A DNA stretch of 64,000 nucleotides, taken from NCBI GenBank assembly GCA_002724925.1, contig PBQA01000016.1:62001-126000 (forward strand). Reading direction: 5' to 3'. The stretch comes from Oceanospirillaceae bacterium (lineage in GTDB: Bacteria > Pseudomonadota > Gammaproteobacteria > Pseudomonadales > Oceanobacteraceae). This document shows, piece after piece, positions 54,672 to 64,000 of the stretch. Position numbers and translations under genes: made by a program. The notes below the pieces were generated by a model, which saw only the letters and a list, made by a program, of their open reading frames with translations, ran no database searches and was not told the origin of the DNA. Position 1 is the first letter of the stretch. Each line of letters begins with the position of its first letter.

Positions 54672-55304
54672 ATGCGCCCCGTCACCCGGGAAGAGTACCC
54701 GCTTGAAAACCTCCACAGAATCGTTTCCGGCGTCACCTTCTTCAAAGAGCTACTAAAAACCGATCCGGAGCAATTTGAATTACTGATGACGCAGGCGCGG
54801 TTTGTCACCGCCGAACAGAATGAAATTGTGCTGCACAAAGGTGACGGTGCAAACGTATTGTATTTTTTACTGCGAGGCGAGCTGGACGTTATTGCCGATG
54901 ACAACGCGGAAGAGCCTCTGGGCACCATTAATCCGGGCGAACCATTCGGTGTCATGGCCATGGTATTGAATTTTAAACGTTCAGCGTCCATCCGGGTCTC
55001 AAGCAAGAACGCCCTGCTGGCAGGCATTGAATTTGATCACTTCCGTCACAACGACAACGCCAGTATCTTCAGCCTGACAACGCGTATTACATTCTTCCGC
55101 ATGCTGAACAGCAACATCCGTTGGGCGCTGGAGCGCAACAAAATGGAAGCGCCTGACCATAGCCTGGTCGCACGTATACGTTCACTACCTATTTACTCGG
55201 GCGAGAAGAATACCGCTGCTGAATTGCATGCACTGATGGAGCTCGCTCATCTTCAGGCAGAATTACTGCGCGACTGGAATGACGCCTGCCAGGCAATCAA
55301 CTGA
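54672..55304 (+). CDS. Cyclic nucleotide-binding-domain protein
   Basis: A 210-residue protein with a cNMP-binding/cupin-type domain (about 30-125), including V-L-Y-F-L-L-R-G-E-L-D-V and G-E-P-F-G-V-M-A-M in the phosphate-binding region. The canonical arginine of the cAMP pocket is not clearly present, so ligand binding is uncertain. The C-terminal 85 residues are helical and show no Crp-type DNA-binding motif. The ATG at 54672 has AGGA 7 bases upstream and is preferred over the GTG at 54648. Role unknown. Confidence 0.75.
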   Translation: MRPVTREEYPLENLHRIVSGVTFFKELLKTDPEQFELLMTQARFVTAEQNEIVLHKGDGANVLYFLLRGELDVIADDNAEEPLGTINPGEPFGVMAMVLNFKRSASIRVSSKNALLAGIEFDHFRHNDNASIFSLTTRITFFRMLNSNIRWALERNKMEAPDHSLVARIRSLPIYSGEKNTAAELHALMELAHLQAELLRDWNDACQAIN

Positions 55305-55424
55305 CCTGACTTATCTACTTCTGAGCTGGATCAATTTGTTCAGCAATTAGGACATATGTCTCCTTTCCCCCCTATAGTGATGGGCATAGAATAAAGACTC
55401 TCATGCCCTTATTAAGCGTTGCTC

Positions 55425-56687
55425 ATGCCTGAATTTGTTTCCTGGATTCTGATTACACTCGCCGTACTGGCATTGATCGGAATTATCTTCGAAGAAGTCA
55501 TTCATATTAACAAAGCCCAATCGGTACTGTTTTTTGGCTCAGTGTCCTGGGTCATTCTGTTTGCCGCGAGTATCGGTACTCCTGAGCATCATGCGATTGA
55601 GGAAGGCCTGAAAGAAAATATCGGTGAAATTGCCGCACTCTGGCTATTTCTCACTGCGGCCATGACCTTTGTTGCTTATCTGAATAAAAAAGGCCTGATT
55701 GAAAGTGCTATTTTCAAGGTGCTTCCGCAGCAGATATCCGAACGAAAGCTGATGCTGCTGACCGGCTTGTTTGCTTTTGTTTTCTCATCGCTCGCCGACA
55801 ACATCACCGCAACGCTGGTATCAATCGCTCTTATTCTGTCATTGCAGTTACCTGCTCAGAAAACACTGCGATTCGCCGCGATTGCCGTCTTTGCGGTTAA
55901 CTCAGGTGGTGTTGCTATGATTACAGGCGACGTCACAACGCTGATGATATTTCTCGCCGACAAGGCAGAAATCACCAGCTTACTGATGCTTTCTTTGCCA
56001 GCGTTCTGCGCCGTTCTCGTTCTCATGGCACTGCTGATGTTACCGATGTCCGGCCAGGTGAGTGTCACTAAAACGTCGCACGATCTGCAACGGGTCGATA
56101 TCGTCGTCGCAGGTATCTTCCTGCTGACGATTATGACAACGATCGCATTCAATGTGCTCTTTGATATTCCACCGGTACTGACCTTTCTGACCGGGCTATC
56201 CATTATGTTTCTAGTGGCCAAAGGTATGGGCGAAGATACCGAGGATGACCCCATCATGGACTACGTACGACGGATCGAGTTCGATACCCTGATGTTCTTC
56301 CTTGGTATTCTGTTGGTCGTTGGCGCATTAAAAGAAATCCGTGCGCTGGACTCCTTTGTTGCCGTTTACGAGTATCTGCCCGCATGGCAGGCGAACTATC
56401 TTATGGGTTTGTTTTCCTCAATCATCGACAACGTTCCTCTCACCGCAGCATTGCTTAAATCTGACGTAGTAATGAATCCGGCCGAGTGGCTGGCACTGAC
56501 TTACGCCGTCGGCGTCGGTGGCTCGCTTCTGATCATTGGCTCAGCGGCAGGAATCGTCGCCATGAGTAAAATTGAGGCATTAACCTTCGGTACTTATCTC
56601 CGCTTTATCGTCGCCTTACTGCTGGCTTACACCGTTGGTTATGCGCTGACCATGGGGTTAGGAACCCTGATTTTTGCTCAAACCTGA
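55425..56687 (+). CDS. nhaD: Na+/H+ antiporter NhaD
   Basis: Inner-membrane sodium:proton antiporter of the NhaD type, 420 residues from ATG 55425, with about 11-13 spans. The family features A-D-N-I-T-A-T-L-V-S and I-D-N-V-P-L-T-A-A are both visible and carry the conserved Asp-Asn pairs. Typical for marine and haloalkaliphilic bacteria. The ATG has only a weak ribosome binding site; a TTG at 55419 is in frame. It stands alone, with GACATATGTC (55351-55360), a small palindrome, upstream. Confidence 0.92.
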   Translation: MPEFVSWILITLAVLALIGIIFEEVIHINKAQSVLFFGSVSWVILFAASIGTPEHHAIEEGLKENIGEIAALWLFLTAAMTFVAYLNKKGLIESAIFKVLPQQISERKLMLLTGLFAFVFSSLADNITATLVSIALILSLQLPAQKTLRFAAIAVFAVNSGGVAMITGDVTTLMIFLADKAEITSLLMLSLPAFCAVLVLMALLMLPMSGQVSVTKTSHDLQRVDIVVAGIFLLTIMTTIAFNVLFDIPPVLTFLTGLSIMFLVAKGMGEDTEDDPIMDYVRRIEFDTLMFFLGILLVVGALKEIRALDSFVAVYEYLPAWQANYLMGLFSSIIDNVPLTAALLKSDVVMNPAEWLALTYAVGVGGSLLIIGSAAGIVAMSKIEALTFGTYLRFIVALLLAYTVGYALTMGLGTLIFAQT

Positions 56688-56690
56688 CGA

Positions 56691-57422
56691 CTAACGATTT
56701 TGCTCATAGCGAATTGCGAGTGATTGCAGAGCCCGCTCGTGTGAAGCCTTCCAGTATTTCATTTCAGCGGGCTCCTCAACGTCAGTCGGCCACTTAAGGC
56801 CATAGCCATTCGGTCTGAATAAAGGTGCAAACAAAGCGCAGGCTGTGAGATCCGCACGGGTAAATTCATCACCGACCAGATATCGGGTATTTGCATATAT
56901 CTGTCGTAACTCGTTCAGCAATTCATCCATATCGTTCATTGCTTTGTGAGCACTGGTTTCGTTGATGTTCATCCAGCCACGTAAGGTATTCGAGAGCTTA
57001 CGATAACCAACGTAGAACATCATGCTGACTATCATGCTCTGTTTTGCAGTAAGCAAGGGCACGATTGCTCTCGGGAACGGCAACAGGAAATGATAATTGA
57101 ACGTTCTGACGGCAGGACCAGCGATCAGATCAAGTCGCTCTTCCCAGACTTTCGCCTGTTCAGCGAGCGCCGGATCTTTGGGCGTCAGAGAGCGCTCAGG
57201 ATATTTTGACTCAAGGTAATCAATGATCTCTGCACTGCCCTGAATAATATCTTTGCCGTCTTCAAGAACCGGCACCTGAGACTTCGAGGCCATTTGCAGT
57301 AATTTGCGCACATGAGGCCCAGGCACAAGATTTATCTTTTGATATTTCAGTCCCTTAAAATCCAATGCCCAGCGAACTTTTTCGCAGTAGTGGGACACTG
57401 GGAACTGATACAGCTTTATCAT
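56691..57422 (-). CDS. Glutathione S-transferase family protein
   Basis: A 243-residue protein with an N-terminal glutaredoxin-like domain (L-Y-Q-F-P-V-S-H-Y-C-E-K-V-R, cis-proline in Q-V-P-V-L-E-D-G, Q-G-S-A-E-I) and a longer helical C-terminal domain with T-R-A-D-L-T-A near 199-205. The Y-C-E-K variant, with cysteine after tyrosine, resembles GST-like proteins that use a cysteine. Convergent with nhaD, 3 bp apart, and 9 bp from the thioesterase-like gene on the same strand. Confidence 0.85.
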   Translation of the reverse strand: MIKLYQFPVSHYCEKVRWALDFKGLKYQKINLVPGPHVRKLLQMASKSQVPVLEDGKDIIQGSAEIIDYLESKYPERSLTPKDPALAEQAKVWEERLDLIAGPAVRTFNYHFLLPFPRAIVPLLTAKQSMIVSMMFYVGYRKLSNTLRGWMNINETSAHKAMNDMDELLNELRQIYANTRYLVGDEFTRADLTACALFAPLFRPNGYGLKWPTDVEEPAEMKYWKASHERALQSLAIRYEQNR

Positions 57423-57431
57423 CGGGCCTCC

Positions 57432-57944
57432 TCAGCGGGGTCCCGATGCACTCCGGACTTCCGCCTGAAATTGCTGCCAGCTTTCCACGATACCAGCAGC
57501 AGTTTGTGGACTTTCTCCACTGAAAATATCATCCGGGGACAGAACTGATCCTTTTGCAACGCACGCTTCCTTGACGATCCCGGTTGCTACCAGTTTTTTC
57601 CCCACGTAAAAATCGTGTCTGAAGTACACGTACTTCGTATCCCACCCAAGAAGAGTGGTGTCCATCTCCAGTCGGGCGAGAAATCCCACCGGACGGATAT
57701 AAACCAGATCCTGCGCAGCGATAAGACGCATACCTGCAGGTCGCTTTAACTCATGCTTTAACCCTCGCCAGAACTGAAACCTGCCGAGCTCCATAAAACT
57801 GAGGAAACGGAAGTTCGGAAGGTGATTCCGCCACCCCATATCATGCGGCTGTATGCGGTAAGTCTGCCGAACCGTCGCGCTTTGGCTGTGTAGTTTCTGG
57901 CGGCTGAATAACCAAAGAAGAAAAAATCGTATTAACAGATTCAT
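57432..57944 (-). CDS. Hotdog-fold acyl-CoA thioesterase-like protein
   Basis: A 170-residue protein with a hydrophobic N-terminus (about 2-14) and a hotdog-fold core: R-I-Q-P-H-D-M-G-W-R-N-H-L-P-N-F-R-F-L-S-F-M-E-L-G-R, then P-V-G-F-L-A-R-L-E-M-D. This is the shape of the THEM6-like/4-hydroxybenzoyl-CoA thioesterase group. Probably acts on an acyl thioester; substrate unknown. Co-directional with the upstream lipoprotein and tilS genes. Confidence 0.8.
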   Translation of the reverse strand: MNLLIRFFLLWLFSRQKLHSQSATVRQTYRIQPHDMGWRNHLPNFRFLSFMELGRFQFWRGLKHELKRPAGMRLIAAQDLVYIRPVGFLARLEMDTTLLGWDTKYVYFRHDFYVGKKLVATGIVKEACVAKGSVLSPDDIFSGESPQTAAGIVESWQQFQAEVRSASGPR

Positions 57945-57955
57945 GGCTTTTCCTG

Positions 57956-58507
57956 TCAGGGCAAATAGAACTGCAATTCTACTTCTGCGCCTTTAATTGT
58001 ATCTTCGATCGGCATTTGCCTAGCCTCTTCTGATTCATCCCAGAGCAACTTTCCGGAAAAATTCAGTGTCGACTCCTGAGGTATTTCACGAAACACATCC
58101 GGAAGTACACCACGAGAGGAACCATTGTTTCCCATGGATTCCCAGGACATCGAAGGCAAAGATAAATTCAGGGGCCTTTTGTCTTTATTTTTATTTTCTT
58201 CTTTTACTTTCGTTACTGTCTTCAGAAACGTTTTTTCGGCTTCAGAACTTTCTTCTGTTTCTGCGATTTCTGAAGCCTCAGTATTCTGGACTGAAGTATC
58301 GTCCTCGACCTGCGCCTCTGTCTGAGAGGCAGTGCCCATTTCTGACCATAATTTCGAAACTGGCTTCTCTCCACGCAATATTTTTGCAGTCTGATCGTCA
58401 CATCCGACCAGAAAAATAATCGAAATAAGACTTACTACAGACATCCTTATCCAATGTGGCTTCAATCCTGAAGCCTGATTTCTGCGGTCTGTCTTTGATA
58501 ACGTCAT
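57956..58507 (-). CDS. Hypothetical lipoprotein
   Basis: A 183-residue protein I do not recognise. It has a lipoprotein signal with the lipobox L-V-G-C36, and Asp at +2 and +3, which in E. coli-type sorting favours retention in the inner membrane. A Glu/Ser/Thr-rich low-complexity stretch (about 58-105) follows, then a short conserved-looking C-terminal part (about 112-183). Located 11 bp upstream of the thioesterase-like gene and 4 bp after tilS, so probably part of a tilS-led operon. No enzyme motif is seen. Confidence 0.7.
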   Translation of the reverse strand: MTLSKTDRRNQASGLKPHWIRMSVVSLISIIFLVGCDDQTAKILRGEKPVSKLWSEMGTASQTEAQVEDDTSVQNTEASEIAETEESSEAEKTFLKTVTKVKEENKNKDKRPLNLSLPSMSWESMGNNGSSRGVLPDVFREIPQESTLNFSGKLLWDESEEARQMPIEDTIKGAEVELQFYLP

Positions 58508-59844
58508 AATATCATTCAGCTGTTTTCCTCCAAATAGCGTCTCGGCGCCATTTGAGGCTTAAAATGTCTACCTGTTCACACTTCAGAGAACAATCATTCA
58601 TTAATCCAACTACAGCCTCGATGCCATCCTGATAAATGAGCATGGGCCAATCATTTCTCAACCACACCGGCACGCCGTTTTCCTGCCATACATTCTTCAA
58701 TGACTTCGTCTGCCTGCCTTCACAGCGCAGCTGCTTCTGGGCGCAATCGCGGGCAGGCACGAGCGACCAACCTTCTGGCAGCGGCTGGCTGTTTCCTGAG
58801 GACGCGATGGTACCCCGCCCCCATGATACCGGTATACAGTCGACACGATCTGGCGTCGTTTGTTCACTCCAGATATATAGGTGCTGCCTGAAACGCTGGA
58901 GTACGACGCCGTCGAAGCGAGTACTCGGTTGTCGGTCTGCTGCTGCACTTAATGCCTGATCTAACCAATGCCAGACTTTCTTCCCTTGCGGCAGAGGTAA
59001 GCCGTTTTTCGTCAGCCAATACCTAACCATGTGAAAGCGCACACGCTCAGGCTGATCAAGAAGTGCCTCTACAGACAGACAGAAAGGAGCCGTCGCCGGC
59101 CAATCACATTCGCTAAGTGCCGCATCGGAAATCGGCGTCAGCAACTCCAGCAACAATTGGTAGTCTGCGGATAAGTGATGGGTCGTGTCGATCAGGGTGG
59201 ATTCAACGGCGGGATACCGTACTTGTAACGACGGCATCAGGGTGTGACGTACCCAGTTACGATCGAAGGTCTGATCACGGTTCGAATCATCTTCGATCCA
59301 GCTCAGACCGCGGGCTGCCAACGCTAACTGCTCGCGGGTAAACGCGAGCCAGGGGCGTACAATTGTGCGTTGATCTTCAGGATCACGTGTCAGTTTGCGT
59401 CTTGCGGGCATACCCGATAAACCGGTGAGACCACTGCCGCGAAACAAACGCAGCAGCAGAGTCTCGGCCTGATCCGAGCCGTGATGCGCGGTCAGCAGGA
59501 GTGCATCGTCAGGAAGTCGTTGCTCAAATGCGGTGTAGCGGGCATCACGGGCGGCGGCTTCAATGCCACGACCTGTGTATTCAAGAGTCACAGTCTGCGC
59601 AACAAAGGACACGCCAGCGTCTTCGCAGTAGCGCTGGCATTCAAGCTGCCATCCATCTGCATCAGGATTCAGACCGTGATTTACATAAATGGCCGTGACC
59701 CGTGCGCGCCACTCTGGTTGAGACGCAACGCACTCAAGCATCAGACGTGAGTCCATACCGCCACTCAATGCGAGGAACACAGGCCGCGCAGTGTACTCTG
59801 CGAATACCGGTGTGAGTGCCTTTATCAGCTCACTGCGCAGCTGC

Positions 59845-63339
<3,495 letters not shown>

Positions 63340-63446
63340 ACTGCCCCCCGATGAAGATGGAGGGATTGTACCGTATAGGGGATGGGTTTGTTGAAAAGCA
63401 GAATCGGTTTATTAAAAAGCGGTATGGTTTACGAGGACACAACTAC

Positions 63447-63668
63447 TCAGTTGTACCCGAGCGACGCCTGAATCTCTTTTATCCGCTGACATTCATCGTC
63501 GATGTCATCACACAAAGACGACAGGCTATCCTGCTCGAGCGCCGGTGCCAGCTGAGCATCATGGACAGGTAGATGGGGCGGTAACTCACCCTTGCCCCGC
63601 ACGATTCTGACCAGGTTAAAAAGCAGACTCTGGACCTGCTGATCGACAACACCTTCTTGTTGATTCAT
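63447..63668 (-). CDS. Small hypothetical protein
   Basis: A 73-residue acidic protein from ATG 63668 (a GTG at 63671 is in frame). It has two helical, Leu/Gln-rich stretches (about 9-24 and 43-66) that could form a coiled coil. Family not recognised. It lies between dnaE and a divergent TatD-family gene, 107 bp upstream of dnaE. Codon use is ordinary. Confidence 0.55.
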   Translation of the reverse strand: MNQQEGVVDQQVQSLLFNLVRIVRGKGELPPHLPVHDAQLAPALEQDSLSSLCDDIDDECQRIKEIQASLGYN

Positions 63669-63758
63669 CACTCATGTGTCCTGAAGCTCACGGAAACTAC
63701 TCTGAGCATAGTTGCTCTCGGGAACTTTGCCCGGGCTCCATGCTGTCTTACCGGTTGC

Positions 63759-63775
63759 ATCATTAGTATAATGAT
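63759..63775. promoter_or_regulatory. 17-bp palindrome upstream of the TatD-family gene
   Basis: ATCATTA-GTA-TAATGAT is a perfect 7-bp inverted repeat with a 3-base centre. It contains a consensus TATAAT (63767-63772), so a regulator bound here would cover a -10 box. No convincing -35 is present at 16-18 bp. Confidence 0.4.
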
Positions 63776-63833
63776 ATGGCTCACGCTTTTATCAGGTAAT
63801 TTGTCCCTTTCATGACTATTTGTCACTTTTGTT

Positions 63834-64000
63834 ATGTCTAAAAAACGCAGAGATATTCCGGCTTTTGGCCTACCGATCATCGAAACCCACTTCCACCTGG
63901 ACTATCTCAAGGATGCTTCAGTGGGAGACATTCTTCAGCAGGCACGAGATATCGGCGTCGAACGTTTTATGACGATCGCGGTTGCGCCGGAAAATATGGA
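63834..64000 (+). CDS. TatD-family metal-dependent hydrolase (partial, 5' end)
   Basis: The first 55 codons of a plus-strand gene cut by the window edge. After a basic start (M-S-K-K-R-R) it shows I-E-T-H-F-H-L-D-Y, the metal-binding H-x-H of the TatD/amidohydrolase-fold nucleases, where most members have D-T-H-C-H. The segment I-L-Q-Q-A-R-D-I-G-V follows the usual first helix. TatD proteins are 3'-5' exonucleases or deacylases; the paralogue cannot be fixed from the fragment. Confidence 0.75.
   Translation, partial: MSKKRRDIPAFGLPIIETHFHLDYLKDASVGDILQQARDIGVERFMTIAVAPENM

Overview
The window looks like the chromosome of a marine, hydrocarbon- and nitrogen-scavenging gammaproteobacterium, most likely an Oceanospirillales relative such as Thalassolituus or Oceanobacter. 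That placement is an inference from gene order and content, with no alignment behind it. The support is a purL-mltF-tadA order known from gammaproteobacteria, a short Pseudomonas-like eut cluster, an amiE gene very close to the Pseudomonas aeruginosa enzyme, a membrane hydroxylase with its reductase, and NhaD. No rRNA, tRNA, insertion sequence, integrase or CRISPR array was recognised.

Region by region. (1) Positions 1-2060 hold an AT-rich accessory cassette on the minus strand, at the 3' side of purL: a Dam-like adenine methyltransferase, a calcineurin-type phosphoesterase and the first 20 codons of a third overlapping gene cut by the window edge. It is the best candidate here for an undescribed, possibly anti-phage, system. 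(2) 2128-11050 is housekeeping: purL, mltF, tadA, a Kef-type antiporter with its quinone-reductase-like ancillary subunit, and a Sui1/YciH factor. (3) 11126-20522 holds a histidine kinase, an Lrp-type regulator, leuA, a bacterial FAN1-like nuclease, a small glycine-rich membrane protein, a SlyD-type isomerase and a UvrD-like helicase. (4) 20668-25661 is an ethanolamine module: permease, EutC, EutB and a divergent AraC-type regulator, without microcompartment genes. (5) 25964-29812 holds an AlkB/XylM-type di-iron hydroxylase with a XylA-type ferredoxin-reductase, preceded by a perfect FNR/Anr box, then an FMN reductase and a glutathione transferase.

(6) 29887-43210 is a large amide/urea system. 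A transporter-like NCS1 domain fused to a hybrid histidine kinase, and a LuxR-type response regulator, read divergently from a ten-gene cluster: urtABCDE-type ABC importer, aliphatic amidase, AmiB-like AAA+ protein, formamidase and FmdB. No urease is present in the window, so the importer probably feeds the two amidases, giving ammonium plus formate or acetate. With the eut module this makes a neighbourhood for obtaining nitrogen from small organic amines and amides. (7) 43364-53544 is mostly conserved genes: DEAD-box helicase, PpnP, a GGDEF/EAL protein, several small proteins, PpiC, a CvfB-like RNA-binding protein and the ABC-F protein YbiT. (8) 53593-64000 holds a GH114-type lipoprotein, a cyclic-nucleotide-binding-like protein, NhaD, a second glutathione transferase, a thioesterase-like protein, an unknown lipoprotein, tilS overlapping dnaE, a small unknown protein and the start of a TatD-family gene.
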